64,000 nucleotides of DNA from JADCRZ01 sp031399065. Lineage in GTDB: Bacteria > Bacteroidota > Bacteroidia > Chitinophagales > Chitinophagaceae. Location of the stretch: assembly GCA_031399065.1 (NCBI GenBank), contig JANNOM010000021.1, positions 47,371 through 111,370 of the forward strand. The letters are read 5' to 3'. Of the stretch, positions 25,638-35,452 are shown in pieces. A model generated the notes under the pieces. It did not search any database and was not told where the DNA came from. It saw only the letters and a program-made list of their open reading frames with translations. Position 1 is the stretch's first letter, and the number at the start of each line of letters is the position of its first letter. Both the position numbers and the translations under genes were made by a program.

Positions 25638-27770
25638 TTATTTGCTGAATGCTTCCGGCAATTCTTTATTCAATAAATTCCTGTAATAAAAGCGGTAGGC
25701 TTCGGTGCGGTTATGTAATCCTTTGGCAATGCTGTTGGATCCGATACCATGCCGCTCACCGGGATACAGCATGAATTCAAAATGCTTCCCCTTATCTTCC
25801 AACCAGTCGATCAGCTGGATACTGTTTTGCATATGTACGTTATCGTCGGTACTGCCGTGCACGATGCGCAGCAATCCGTTGTATTTTCCGGCATGCGTAA
25901 GTACGGCAGTGTTTTTATACCCTTCCGGGTTTTCCGCAGGTGTATCCATAAACCGTTCGGTATAATGCGTATCGTATAACTGCCAGTCGGTTACCGACGC
26001 GTTGGCCACGCCATAATTAAACTCCGACGCACCATAGGTAAGTGCCATACAGGTAAGATACCCGCCAAAGCTGGTACCGGTGATGCAAATCTTTGCCCCA
26101 TCTACAAAAGACTGCTGTTTCAGCCACCGCGCGCACTGCATGTAATCTTCCATTTCATATTTACCCAACTGCCGGTAAATATAATTCATCCCCTTTTTAC
26201 CGAAATGGCCGGAGCTGCGGTTATCCATCGATACCTGTATGATTCCCTCCTGCGACCACCAGGCCGTATTGCCGGTGGTTTTCCAGGTGTCGTATACCGT
26301 ACCCGCATCCGGGCCGCCGTAGATACTTATCAGCACGGGGTATTTTTTGGCAGGGTCGAAACCGGCAGGGTAGGTAATCGTCATAGGAAGATCGAATATA
26401 CCATCCTGTGATTTAACCCGCACGAGTTCCGTTTTAGGAATATTGTAGCCATCGAACCCAGACCCTTTTGAATCTCCCAGTTCACGGATAATCTTTCCTT
26501 TACCATCTGCCAGCGTGAGGCGCGGAGGGGTGCTAAGACTGGAATACATACTAATAAAATATTTTCCCGAAGGAGAAGCATTAACGATATGATTGTATTC
26601 ACCGAATGAAAGTCTGGTGAGCCCTTTACCGTCGAAGCCGGCTCTATATAGGTCTGTTCGGGCAGAGTTTTCTTTACGTGCATTAAAGTAAACCTGTTTG
26701 GCTTTACTGTCTATAGCGGCTATATCGGTAACGGTATATTCACCGCTTGTAATGGCGTTCAGGAGTTTGCCTGAAAGATCGTGCAGGTATAAGTGCGACC
26801 ATCCCGTTTTATCGCTTCTGATGATCAGTTTATCGGTGCCTTCCATAAACGTAAAGCGATTGTAATCGTCCAGGCTTATCCAGGTTTGCTGCTTTTCATC
26901 ATATACTTCTTTCTTCGATCCGTTACTGGTATTTATTTCGTATACCTTCAGGTTATCCTGGCTTCGGGGCATCCATTGCACCCATAATTTTCCCTGGGGC
27001 GTCCATACAGGCGTTCCGAAATACTGATCATCTTTTGGGTTAAAGTCCGTCCATACAACAGCCGGTGTATCTATGGACACGATTCCCAGTTTCGTTTCGG
27101 GATTTTTATCTCCTACTTTCGGGTAATGGGTTCTTTCAATAAAACCGTGCTGTCCCTCGGCATAATAGATAGGGAACATAGGCACCTGCGTATCATCAAA
27201 CCGCATAAAGCAGATATGCCTGCTGTCGGGGCTCCACCAGAAAGCCTTGTAGCGGGAAGCGCGGCCCAGTATTTCCTCATAATATACCCAGGAAGCATAA
27301 CCGTTCAGGATCAGTTCGCTTCCATCGGTGGTAAACTGAATTTCTTTACCGGTGCTTACTTCGAGCGCAAACAGGTTGTTGTTACGCGTATACCCTACCC
27401 ATTTATTATCCGGGGAAAGTTGCGGGTTCATTTCTTTTTCCACGCTGCGGGTTAACTGCCGGGGCGACTGTATGCCATCGGTAAAAAAGATATCATCCTG
27501 CTCCGCAAAAACGACCGGCTCGTTCTTTGGCTCATAAGCTACCGCTTTCCCGCTTTTGGCCTCCACCAGCATCGCCACCATTTTACTGCCTCCGCTCCGC
27601 ATTTCTATGTAATGATCATCGTCTGCCCATCCCTCCACATCGGGCAGGGATTTTATAAAATCGGGGGTCCTGCTCCTAAAGGCCTGCTCGTAGGTAAAAT
27701 TCTTTTTTTGCCCGGCAGCCATCAGGGCGGTCAGCAATAAAACGGATAAAACACAACTTGGTTTTTTCAT
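25638..27770 (-). CDS. S9 family peptidase, dipeptidyl peptidase IV-like
   Basis: A 710-aa exported serine peptidase that removes dipeptides, usually X-Pro, from peptide N-termini. A signal peptide (about 1-20) is followed by an eight-bladed beta-propeller (about 40-460) and an alpha/beta hydrolase domain. The catalytic Ser is in GTSFGGY, the Asp in GSTDDNVH and the His in GERHGIG. The Glu pair that binds the peptide N-terminus (YYEEILGR) is present, which supports true DPP IV-type specificity. It lies in a leftward block between the ABC exporter and the lipoprotein. Confidence 0.93.
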   Translation of the reverse strand: MKKPSCVLSVLLLTALMAAGQKKNFTYEQAFRSRTPDFIKSLPDVEGWADDDHYIEMRSGGSKMVAMLVEAKSGKAVAYEPKNEPVVFAEQDDIFFTDGIQSPRQLTRSVEKEMNPQLSPDNKWVGYTRNNNLFALEVSTGKEIQFTTDGSELILNGYASWVYYEEILGRASRYKAFWWSPDSRHICFMRFDDTQVPMFPIYYAEGQHGFIERTHYPKVGDKNPETKLGIVSIDTPAVVWTDFNPKDDQYFGTPVWTPQGKLWVQWMPRSQDNLKVYEINTSNGSKKEVYDEKQQTWISLDDYNRFTFMEGTDKLIIRSDKTGWSHLYLHDLSGKLLNAITSGEYTVTDIAAIDSKAKQVYFNARKENSARTDLYRAGFDGKGLTRLSFGEYNHIVNASPSGKYFISMYSSLSTPPRLTLADGKGKIIRELGDSKGSGFDGYNIPKTELVRVKSQDGIFDLPMTITYPAGFDPAKKYPVLISIYGGPDAGTVYDTWKTTGNTAWWSQEGIIQVSMDNRSSGHFGKKGMNYIYRQLGKYEMEDYMQCARWLKQQSFVDGAKICITGTSFGGYLTCMALTYGASEFNYGVANASVTDWQLYDTHYTERFMDTPAENPEGYKNTAVLTHAGKYNGLLRIVHGSTDDNVHMQNSIQLIDWLEDKGKHFEFMLYPGERHGIGSNSIAKGLHNRTEAYRFYYRNLLNKELPEAFSK

Positions 27771-27795
27771 TTCTACATGTATTATAACAACGAAT

Positions 27796-29628
27796 TTATT
27801 TCACTTCCTGCATATCCACTAACCGCTTATAAAATCCATTCTGGGATATCAGTCCGTCATGCGTTCCCCTTTCCACTATCCGGCCTTTTTGCAGCACGAT
27901 GATTTCGTCGGCGTGGCGTATGGTGCTCAGGCGGTGTGCAATAACGATACTGGTTCGATTCTGCGTCATATTATTGATAGCATCCTGTACGAGCCGCTCG
28001 CTTTCGGTATCGAGGGAAGAAGTGGCTTCGTCCAGTATAAGGATAGGCGGATTTTTAAGAACGGCCCGCGCGATGGTAAGTCGCTGCCGCTCCCCCCCGC
28101 TCAGTTTGTTTCCCCTGTCCCCTATATTGCTGTTGTACCCGTCCTCCTTTTGCGTAATGAACTGGTGCGCATTGGCGATGGTGGCGGCCGTAACGATCGC
28201 CGGTTGGGTGGCACCAGGATAACCCAGGGTGATGTTACCCGCGATGGTATCATTAAACAAAATAGGCTCCTGGGTAACAATACTCATCATGCTCCTGACG
28301 GAATGCAGGGAATACGCTTTTATGTTTATACCATCAATCAGCACTTCACCTTCCGTCACGTCGTGAAAGCGCGGTATCATATCTGCCAGCGTGGATTTAC
28401 CGGCACCGGAAGAACCTACCAGGGCTATGGTCTTTCCCTTTTCTATTACCAGGTTGATACCGTCAAGTATCACGGCATCCTCGTAGGCGAAGCGTACGTT
28501 GCGGAATTCTATTTTATCGTTGAAAGCAATGAGTGTGCGTCCGTTCGGGTTATCGTTTATAACGAGTGGAGCGTTTAATATTTCTTCCACCCGCTCTATT
28601 GCCGCACTGCCCCTTTGTATATTAAAAAAAGAACTGGAAATGCTTTTGGCAGGGTTCAGTATCAGGGCAAAGGACGCAATATATGCCAGCAGTTCCGAAC
28701 CCAGCAAAGCCGTTCCGTTCGATTCCAGCACCAGCCTGCCCCCAAAGTAAAGAATAGTGCTCAATACCGTTACCCCCAGCAGCTCCGTAAGCGGGGAGGC
28801 GAGATCCCGCTTTGCATTCATCCTTTTCCGTATCTGGAATAGCTGGTTATTAACCGCATCGAATTTATCCCGCAGTATGTTTTCTGCCAGGAAGGCCTTG
28901 ATTACGCGGATGCCACCCAGGGTTTCATCCAGTATCGAAAGGTTCTCACCGAGCTTTACCGAAGCGTCCTGCGACTGCCGTTTCAGGTTACGGCTTACCC
29001 TGCCGATGATAAGACCGGTAGCCGGGAGCAGCACCAGCAGAAATAAGGAGAGTTTGGGAGAAATGACTACCAGGAAAATAAGATAGCCCAGTATCGTAAG
29101 CGGGTCCTTTATAAATCCTTCCAGCGCCCCTACTATGGAAAATTCTATTTCCACGATATCGTTCGTCATACGGGAAATGATATCGCCCTTTCTTTTTTCA
29201 GAAAAATAACCGATCGGCAGTACCAGTATTTTCCGGTACATATCCGAACGCAGTTGGGTGATGATACCTGTTTTAATGGGGGCAGCTATGAGGCTGGAGA
29301 GATAGAGGAACAGGTTCTTTAACAAAGTGGCTGTTATCAGCAGCAGGCATATAGCGGTAAGGCCGGCTATTTTTCCATTTCCCCCGCTCCGCTCCTCCTC
29401 TTTCATGATGGAGACAAGTATATTGGTGATATACGAACCAACGGCCTGGCTTTTAAGCAGCGATTCGGTGTTGGAAGCCCCCAGGTCGAATATCAGCTGA
29501 AAAAAAGGAATCAGCATACCAATAGACACGACGCCGAAAAGGGTGGCCAGCAGCGTAAAAAGAAAATAAAGAAGAAGTTTACTGGAATATTTATTCAGGT
29601 ATTTTAAGATCCGGGAGTATTTCTTCAT
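27796..29628 (-). CDS. ABC exporter, fused permease and ATPase (MsbA-like)
   Basis: A 610-aa half-transporter. Six membrane segments lie in residues 15-330 and an ATPase domain in about 360-605. The ATPase has Walker A GSSGAGKST, signature LSGGERQR, Walker B ILILDEATSS and switch His AHRLST. The family includes MsbA, which flips lipid A cores across the inner membrane; other homologues export drugs or lipids, so the substrate is open. It is the first gene of the long leftward block, diverging from rbfA. Confidence 0.9.
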   Translation of the reverse strand: MKKYSRILKYLNKYSSKLLLYFLFTLLATLFGVVSIGMLIPFFQLIFDLGASNTESLLKSQAVGSYITNILVSIMKEEERSGGNGKIAGLTAICLLLITATLLKNLFLYLSSLIAAPIKTGIITQLRSDMYRKILVLPIGYFSEKRKGDIISRMTNDIVEIEFSIVGALEGFIKDPLTILGYLIFLVVISPKLSLFLLVLLPATGLIIGRVSRNLKRQSQDASVKLGENLSILDETLGGIRVIKAFLAENILRDKFDAVNNQLFQIRKRMNAKRDLASPLTELLGVTVLSTILYFGGRLVLESNGTALLGSELLAYIASFALILNPAKSISSSFFNIQRGSAAIERVEEILNAPLVINDNPNGRTLIAFNDKIEFRNVRFAYEDAVILDGINLVIEKGKTIALVGSSGAGKSTLADMIPRFHDVTEGEVLIDGINIKAYSLHSVRSMMSIVTQEPILFNDTIAGNITLGYPGATQPAIVTAATIANAHQFITQKEDGYNSNIGDRGNKLSGGERQRLTIARAVLKNPPILILDEATSSLDTESERLVQDAINNMTQNRTSIVIAHRLSTIRHADEIIVLQKGRIVERGTHDGLISQNGFYKRLVDMQEVK

Positions 29629-29715
29629 TAGTGGTGATAATTGTTAGTACGGCTTCTGCCGTTATCGCTGGCAGGTGCTCCGCAACAAACAGGCAGATGA
29701 ACAGCTAAATAATCT

Positions 29716-29725
29716 GTAAATTTAC
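29716..29725. promoter_or_regulatory. Symmetric -7-like element between the ABC exporter and rbfA
   Basis: GTAAATTTAC is a 10-base palindrome, so TAAATTTA (one mismatch to TAnnTTTG) is present on both strands. It would give rbfA a leader of about 20 nt and the ABC gene one of about 90 nt. Confidence 0.35.
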
Positions 29726-29747
29726 GGCTTAATAAGTGTTTAAGGAC

Positions 29748-30125
29748 ATGCAAGAGACAAAACGACAAAAACAGGTGGCAGGTTTGCTGCATGTAGAACT
29801 GAGTGATATTTTCCAGCGAATCGGTTTAAATATGATAGACGGAGGTATGATTTCCCTTTCTTCCGTTAAAATAACGCCCGATCTTTTCGATGCCAAAGTG
29901 TACCTGAGTTTTTTTAAAGTGAAAGATACCGATGGAGCCATGAAAAAGATAGACGACAGGGCCTGGGAAATTAAGAAAGAACTGGTGGCCAGGGTAAAAC
30001 ACCAGCTCCGGAGCATGCCCCAGCTTACGTTCTACGTAGACGACACATTGGAATACGTGGACAAAATGGAAGAAGTGTTTAAAAAGATAAAGGAAGACGA
30101 TAAAGGCAAAAGCCCGCAAGACTAA
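29748..30125 (+). CDS. rbfA: Ribosome-binding factor A
   Basis: Helps mature the 30S subunit and binds free 30S particles during cold shock. The 125-aa protein has the KH-like fold pattern: QETKRQKQVAGLLHVELSDIF at the start, ISLSSVKITPDLFDAKVYLSFF in the middle and LRSMPQLTFYVDDTLEY near the end. A GTG at 29736 would add four residues; the ATG at 29748 matches the family start. The permease gene follows after 11 bases. Confidence 0.9.
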   Translation: MQETKRQKQVAGLLHVELSDIFQRIGLNMIDGGMISLSSVKITPDLFDAKVYLSFFKVKDTDGAMKKIDDRAWEIKKELVARVKHQLRSMPQLTFYVDDTLEYVDKMEEVFKKIKEDDKGKSPQD

Positions 30126-30136
30126 AACTTACATTT

Positions 30137-31366
30137 TTGTATCTAAGATTCGCCTGGAGATATTTTAAAGCTAAAAAATCGACCAATGCCATTAACATCA
30201 TTGCGTGGATCAGCGTGGTGGCTGTAGCTGTGGGTACTGCTTCATTAATAGTGTTATTAAGCGTATTCAACGGATTAGAGGGCCTGGTAAAATCGCTGTA
30301 TGCGGATTTTTATACCGATCTTAAAGTATCGCCTGCATCTGGTAAAACGATGACCGTATCCGGGCGGGAGCTGGCAGCCATTAAAAATATTCAAGGCGTC
30401 CTCGACTATTCACTGGTGATGGAAGAAAAAGCCCTGTTGCAGAACGGTGAATTTCAGAGTATCGTGTCAGTAAAAGGCGTAGATGACCGGTATAAAGAAC
30501 TTACCAATGTATCCCGCAAACTTATACGCGGCAAGTTTGAACTCGGTAATGCTGATACTCCGGCCACGGTGCTGGGCAGTGGGGTAGAAACATCTCTTTC
30601 CGTAGAATCGGACCGCGCATTTCTGCCGCTCAATATTATTCTTCCCCGAAAAAATATAAGTATGAATGCCGCAGACCCGCTGCAATCACTTAGCAGCGGT
30701 AGCATCATCAGTTCAGGATCGTTTATGATACAGCAGGATTTCGATAATAAGTATATCATCACCAACCTTCCTTTTCTTCAGCGGATGCTGAATATGCAGC
30801 CAAACGAATACGGCGCAATAGAGATCATGCTAAAAGACGCGGAAGAAGAAGAAAAAGTGATCGCGAAACTGTCGGAGCTTTTTGGGAAGAGGGCCGTCGT
30901 ACTTACCCGCTACCAGCAAAACCGCAACCTGTATTCCGTGATGCAGATGGAAAAATGGTTTATCTATGCCGCACTTTCCCTGATACTGGTGGTGGCAGCT
31001 TTTACTATGATAGGATCGCTCACCATGCTGGTACTTGAAAAACAGAAAGACATACAGGTATTAAAGGCGATGGGTACGCATAATTTCCTGGTACAAAAGA
31101 TCTTCCTGGCCGAAGGCATACTGCTTGCATTTATCGGCGGCACCCTGGGCGCTTTACTGGCTATGCTGATATGCTGGCTGCAGGACCGCTTTCACCTGGT
31201 GCCCATGGGCGGCGATTCCTTCCTGATCAATTATTTCCCGGTAAAAATGATACCGGTCGATTTCCTGCTGGTGCTGTTTACGGTATTTGCAGTGGCCTGC
31301 GTAGCATCCTGGTTTCCGTCGCGTAAAGCTTCTTTGCAGCCGCTCACCTTAAAAAGTCAGGAATAA
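30137..31366 (+). CDS. FtsX-like ABC permease, LolC/LolE type
   Basis: A 409-aa inner-membrane protein with one N-terminal membrane segment (about 20-45), a periplasmic domain (about 45-270) and three C-terminal segments (275-400). This is the MacB/LolC-E layout. LolC/E with LolD extracts lipoproteins from the inner membrane; the LolD ATPase is not adjacent. The start is TTG at 30137, needed for the conserved opening YLRFAWRYFKAKKSTNAINIIAWIS; no better start exists. It lies 11 bases after rbfA and should be translated from the same mRNA. Confidence 0.86.
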   Translation: MYLRFAWRYFKAKKSTNAINIIAWISVVAVAVGTASLIVLLSVFNGLEGLVKSLYADFYTDLKVSPASGKTMTVSGRELAAIKNIQGVLDYSLVMEEKALLQNGEFQSIVSVKGVDDRYKELTNVSRKLIRGKFELGNADTPATVLGSGVETSLSVESDRAFLPLNIILPRKNISMNAADPLQSLSSGSIISSGSFMIQQDFDNKYIITNLPFLQRMLNMQPNEYGAIEIMLKDAEEEEKVIAKLSELFGKRAVVLTRYQQNRNLYSVMQMEKWFIYAALSLILVVAAFTMIGSLTMLVLEKQKDIQVLKAMGTHNFLVQKIFLAEGILLAFIGGTLGALLAMLICWLQDRFHLVPMGGDSFLINYFPVKMIPVDFLLVLFTVFAVACVASWFPSRKASLQPLTLKSQE

Positions 31367-31396
31367 AAAACCCCCGGGGTAGTTGTACCCGCCGGG
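31365..31396 (-). terminator. Terminator of the propeller lipoprotein gene
   Basis: TACCCGCCGGG (31386-31396) pairs with CCCGGGGTA (31373-31381) with one bulge. On the minus strand the stem is followed by six T (31370-31365). The T run abuts the stop of the convergent permease gene. Confidence 0.7.
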
Positions 31397-31447
31397 AACG
31401 TTGTGTGGTGGTAACGCGTAACTATTGATCTGTACTATAGACTTCCT

Positions 31448-32446
31448 CTACCAATTAAATGGAAATATGGATTCGGCGTAACCTATGGCAAAGTCTGAAA
31501 AGTCCGGCTTAGCACCCATATACCATAAACGAACCTTATTATTTTCTATAATGACTGTAGGCGCAATAACTTTATAACTTTCCCATGATTGTGTTTTTGT
31601 TAATATCGGGTGAGGATATATTTCATAAGGGCCAAACGGGTGGTTGGACCGGGCAACGCCAATACCTTTTTCGCCGGTAAAAAATAAGTAAAATACATTA
31701 TCGGGGCCTTTAACGATATCCGCTTCGATTAACAACTTAATCCAATCCAGGTCGGAATCAATACCCGCGATAATGTACCTGGCTTCTTTTACCCAGTTTA
31801 TCCCGTCCGTTGAAGTAGCGCCTAATATGCCAATAAATGGACTGGAACAACTATCGATACACCAGCCAGTGTAAAGCATATAGTACGTTCCGCTGTCCTT
31901 AATTACTGTAGGGCTAAAAAGGGCATTTTTATCCATGGCATTGTTGCCTCCCCGCTTTAACACCGGAAAATCCCGGGCCCTCGTAAAGGATTGTCCATCT
32001 GCAGATATAGCCAACCCTATTTCGCCATTAGCAACAGTGGTATTTATCTCTGTGTTTTCAAACGGATAACCACAGTAGTACATTTTAAAACCCGATCCGT
32101 CTTTAATAACATCAATAGCTTCCAGGTGTTTGTCCCATTTGTCACTTCTATTTTCCAAAACAATCGTTTCTGGTGCAAAAGAGCCGCCCATGGGCGTCCA
32201 GTTTATGCCGTTGTATGATTGTGCACCTGCGATAACTATTTTTTCCGAAGTATCTTCTACTACCAGACTTGTGTAGTAAATTTTATAAATAGCCCCGTCT
32301 TTTATGATACTTGGATCACCAGCTACCAAATTTCCGTTCCATACCGGATCGCTGTTTTTCTCAAACCTGATCTTAATTTTAGAGTCAATATCAGGCTTTA
32401 TGCATGCGCCTAAAAAGAGGACGGCTATGTATAAGCAATTTTTCAT
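31448..32446 (-). CDS. Lipoprotein with a five-bladed beta-propeller, glycosidase-like
   Basis: A 332-aa protein with a signal peptide and lipobox LFLGAC. The mature part repeats a pattern of short strands with Y/W-Y cores and Asp at turns (DPSIIKDGAIYKIYYTS, VIKDGSGFKMYYCG, VIKDSGTYYMLYTG). This is typical of GH43/GH130-like propellers. Catalytic carboxylates cannot be assigned with confidence, so it may bind rather than cut a glycan. It stands alone with its own terminator at 31365-31396; no SusC/SusD pair is near. Confidence 0.72.
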   Translation of the reverse strand: MKNCLYIAVLFLGACIKPDIDSKIKIRFEKNSDPVWNGNLVAGDPSIIKDGAIYKIYYTSLVVEDTSEKIVIAGAQSYNGINWTPMGGSFAPETIVLENRSDKWDKHLEAIDVIKDGSGFKMYYCGYPFENTEINTTVANGEIGLAISADGQSFTRARDFPVLKRGGNNAMDKNALFSPTVIKDSGTYYMLYTGWCIDSCSSPFIGILGATSTDGINWVKEARYIIAGIDSDLDWIKLLIEADIVKGPDNVFYLFFTGEKGIGVARSNHPFGPYEIYPHPILTKTQSWESYKVIAPTVIIENNKVRLWYMGAKPDFSDFAIGYAESIFPFNW

Positions 32447-32621
32447 TTAGTAATCCCTTATTTGGAAATAGTTGAAAACTCAACAACAGGATAGAACTAA
32501 AAATTTAATAAAAAATTGTACATCGAATTCGGTGGAGTGTCTGTAAATTATAATACAGGGCATTTTCCTGAGAATTAGCATTAAAGGCGGTTTCTCCTTC
32601 ATTATCAGCACCACACACTAA

Positions 32622-33458
32622 TCAATAATCGCCCAGTGTTTCCGGAAGTTGTTCCAGTGCTTTTTTGAGTTGTTCGTCATTAGGCGCGATTCCATGCCAT
32701 TCATGGCTTCCCTGCATAAAATCTACGCCGCTTCCCATTTCAGTACGCATCAGTATCACGATCGGCTTGCCTTTACCCAGGAAGGATTTTGCCTTTTCCA
32801 GGGTACTTACCACTTCATCGATATCGTTCCCTTTTTCCAGTATCAACACCTCCCACCCGAATGCCAGGAACTTGGAAGGAAGATCGCCGAGATTCATCAC
32901 TTTCGCTGTAGGCCCGTCTATCTGCTGACCGTTCCAGTCAATGGTGGAGATCAGGTTATCTACTTTTTTATGGGCTGCAAACATGATGGCTTCCCAGTTC
33001 TGGCCCTCGTCCAGTTCACCATCTCCATGCAATGAAAATACGGTAGTGGATTCGCCGTTTAATTTCTTCGTTAGTGCTGCCCCGATGGCAACGCTCATCC
33101 CCTGTCCTAAAGAACCGGAAGCCATGCGGATACCCGGTAAATGCTCGTGCGTAGCTGGGTGGCCCTGCAGGCGGGAATCTATCCGGCGAAAAGTAGCCAG
33201 CTCTTTTATATCGAAATAACCCGCCCTTGCAAGGGTGGAATAATAAACGGGGGAAATATGACCATTGGACAGAACGAAAACATCCTCATTCGTAGCGTTC
33301 ATATCAAAAGCAGGATTGTGCTTCATTACTTTAAAGAAAAGGGCGGTAAAATAATCCGTGCATCCGAGCGATCCGCCGGGGTGACCGCTGGATACGCCAT
33401 GAACCATACGAACGATATCTCTTCTTACCTGCGATGCTATTTCTTTCAGCTCAGCCAT
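32622..33458 (-). CDS. Transketolase, N-terminal (TPP-binding) subunit
   Basis: A 278-aa protein equal to the N-terminal third of full transketolase. The TPP motif GDGELDEGQNWEAIMFAAHKK is complete, and the usual SSGHPGGSLGCTDYFTALFF and GSLGQGMSVAIGAAL segments are present. Split transketolases need a separate C-terminal subunit, generally the next gene on the same strand. Here the next gene is the unrelated propeller lipoprotein, so the partner must be elsewhere. It probably moves two-carbon units in the pentose phosphate pathway. Promoter element at 33483-33476. Confidence 0.9.
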   Translation of the reverse strand: MAELKEIASQVRRDIVRMVHGVSSGHPGGSLGCTDYFTALFFKVMKHNPAFDMNATNEDVFVLSNGHISPVYYSTLARAGYFDIKELATFRRIDSRLQGHPATHEHLPGIRMASGSLGQGMSVAIGAALTKKLNGESTTVFSLHGDGELDEGQNWEAIMFAAHKKVDNLISTIDWNGQQIDGPTAKVMNLGDLPSKFLAFGWEVLILEKGNDIDEVVSTLEKAKSFLGKGKPIVILMRTEMGSGVDFMQGSHEWHGIAPNDEQLKKALEQLPETLGDY

Positions 33459-33475
33459 GATAATTTCTTTTGCGG

Positions 33476-33483
33476 CAAAACTA
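33476..33483 (-). promoter_or_regulatory. -7 promoter element of the transketolase subunit gene
   Basis: The minus strand reads TAGTTTTG, an exact TAnnTTTG match, 18 bases before the ATG at 33458. Confidence 0.55.
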
Positions 33484-33634
33484 AATAAAATTAATTTCCT
33501 TCCTTTTATTTCCGGATTAAACTTTTATACTAATTTGCCATCTGAACACGTTATTACCGAATAATATTCTACAATAGTCTCCCTATACCCCTTACTACCG
33601 GATAAAAGCGTATTCTTAACCAAAAAACAACCGG

Positions 33635-34771
33635 ATGTTCGAGATTTTACTTTCTGTGATCATATCATTTAGTCTTACTTTCCTCGCTATCCCGATCATT
33701 ATCACCGTTGCGGAAAGGAAAAAGTTATACGATATCCCGGATTCAAGAAAGGTTCATATCGCCCCGATTGCTTCGCTGGGGGGGTTCGGTATTTTTGCCG
33801 GTTTTATTATAGCGAGCCTTACTACCATACCTTTTACTATCGGTGCCGAATTCCAGTACTTTATGGCAGCGGCGTTCGTGATATTTTTTCTCGGTCTGAA
33901 AGACGATATCCTTATTATTTCCCCCATAAAGAAATTTATCGGGCAGGTACTGGCGGCTTTTCTCATCATTTATAAAGGAGGTATACAGATCAACAGCATG
34001 CATGGCTTCCTGGGCATCTACGAGTTACCGGAAATGTTCAGTCTCCTGCTCACTTACTTTGCTGTGCTGGTGATCATCAATTCCTTCAACCTGATCGATG
34101 GCATAGACGGCCTGGCAGGTTCGCTTGGGCTGATGGCTGCGGTTGTGTTCGGATTTTACTTTTTAAAGGTGGACGCCATACCCTATTCCATTCTTGCTTT
34201 TTCCCTGGCGGGCAGTCTTATCGCTTTCCTAATTTTCAACTTCGAACCGGCGAGAATATTTATGGGAGATACGGGTTCGCTGCTTATAGGTATGCTTCAC
34301 GCCATCTTGGTTATCAAATTTATCAATGTGAGTGCTTCCACCAGTGTTTTGCTCCCGATGGAAGCATCTCCTGCCCTGGGGTTCGCCATCCTTATGATAC
34401 CCCTGCTGGATACATTGCGGGTATTTGCCATCCGGATGTTTAACCGCAGGTCGCCCTTTAGTCCGGACAGAAACCATATTCACCACCTGCTGCTCGATAA
34501 GGGCCTTTCGCATCGCAGCATTACCCTGCTTTTAACGGGCCTCAACCTGGTTTGTATAGTACTTGCCTACCTGGGCCGTTCACTGGGCTGTAACGTACTT
34601 ATTTTCTCAATAGTGGGCCTCTTTTTCGCAGGCATTGCCGGCCTGTATTTCACCAAGCGCAAATCCCGGCTCTTTGTTGCCACTAATCCTTCTCTTCCTC
34701 CTAACAGCGATGGTAAAACACCCAGTAAGCTGGTTTCCCTTCCGAATGATGCAGTGATCGGTTCAAAATAG
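33635..34771 (+). CDS. Polyprenyl-phosphate glycosyl-1-phosphate transferase (WecA/MraY-like)
   Basis: A 378-aa membrane protein with about ten membrane segments. It transfers a sugar-1-phosphate, probably HexNAc-1-P, to undecaprenyl phosphate to start surface polysaccharide synthesis. Family motifs are intact: FLGLKDD near residue 90, NSFNLIDGIDGLAGS near 150, FMGDTGS near 210 and the cytoplasmic His loop SPDRNHIHHLLLDKGLSHR near 285. WecA is a closer match than MraY because of this loop. It is a single gene, without a glycosyltransferase cluster around it. Confidence 0.9.
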   Translation: MFEILLSVIISFSLTFLAIPIIITVAERKKLYDIPDSRKVHIAPIASLGGFGIFAGFIIASLTTIPFTIGAEFQYFMAAAFVIFFLGLKDDILIISPIKKFIGQVLAAFLIIYKGGIQINSMHGFLGIYELPEMFSLLLTYFAVLVIINSFNLIDGIDGLAGSLGLMAAVVFGFYFLKVDAIPYSILAFSLAGSLIAFLIFNFEPARIFMGDTGSLLIGMLHAILVIKFINVSASTSVLLPMEASPALGFAILMIPLLDTLRVFAIRMFNRRSPFSPDRNHIHHLLLDKGLSHRSITLLLTGLNLVCIVLAYLGRSLGCNVLIFSIVGLFFAGIAGLYFTKRKSRLFVATNPSLPPNSDGKTPSKLVSLPNDAVIGSK

Positions 34772-34860
34772 AACGATCCGTCGCCGACAGTTACTGCTCC
34801 GGCCCTGCGTTTATATATGATTTTATATTATTATCTGCGCTGAAAATCCTTAATCCTGAT

Positions 34861-34868
34861 TAGATTTG
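34861..34868 (+). promoter_or_regulatory. -7 promoter element of frr
   Basis: TAGATTTG matches TAnnTTTG exactly, 20 bases before the frr ATG. Confidence 0.55.
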
Positions 34869-34887
34869 CATCGCTAATAATATAACT

Positions 34888-35451
34888 ATGACAGACGAAT
34901 TAGAGCTCATCTTAGACAATACGGAAGATTTAATGACGAAGGCGATTGCCCACCTGGAAGTAGAACTTACCCGCATACGGGCAGGAAAGGCGAATCCGCA
35001 GATGCTGGATGGCATTATGGTAGAATATTACGGCGCGCCCACTCCGCTGGCACAGGTGGCGAATATCTCCGTTATGGATGCCCGTACCATTTCCCTGCAA
35101 CCCTGGGAAAAGAATATGCTGCAACCTATCGAAAGGGCTATTATAGCGTCTAATATCGGTATAAATCCACAGAACGACGGAAACATCATACGACTGTTTC
35201 TACCTCCATTAACGGAAGAAAGAAGGAAAGAACTGGTTAAGCGGGCCAATGGCGAAGGTGAGCAGGGCAGGGTTGCCATTCGTAATATAAGGAGAGACGC
35301 TATAGAAGATATAAAGAAGTTGCAGAAGGATGGATTAAGTGAAGATGCTTCAAAAGATGCAGAGAAAGATGTTCAGACCTTAACGGATAAATTCATAGCA
35401 CTGATTGAGAAACATCTGGAAGCTAAAGAGAAAGATATTATGATAGTATAA
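34888..35451 (+). CDS. frr: Ribosome recycling factor
   Basis: Splits the post-termination ribosome together with EF-G. The 187-aa protein shows the three-helix bundle pattern with HLEVELTRIRAGKANPQMLDG, the IGINPQNDGNIIRLFLPPLTEERRKEL centre and the NIRRDAIEDIKKL helix. pyrH, its frequent upstream partner, is not adjacent. The hairpin at 35554-35578, read on this strand, is followed by GTTTTT and may also stop this transcript. Confidence 0.97.
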   Translation: MTDELELILDNTEDLMTKAIAHLEVELTRIRAGKANPQMLDGIMVEYYGAPTPLAQVANISVMDARTISLQPWEKNMLQPIERAIIASNIGINPQNDGNIIRLFLPPLTEERRKELVKRANGEGEQGRVAIRNIRRDAIEDIKKLQKDGLSEDASKDAEKDVQTLTDKFIALIEKHLEAKEKDIMIV

Positions 35452-35452
35452 G

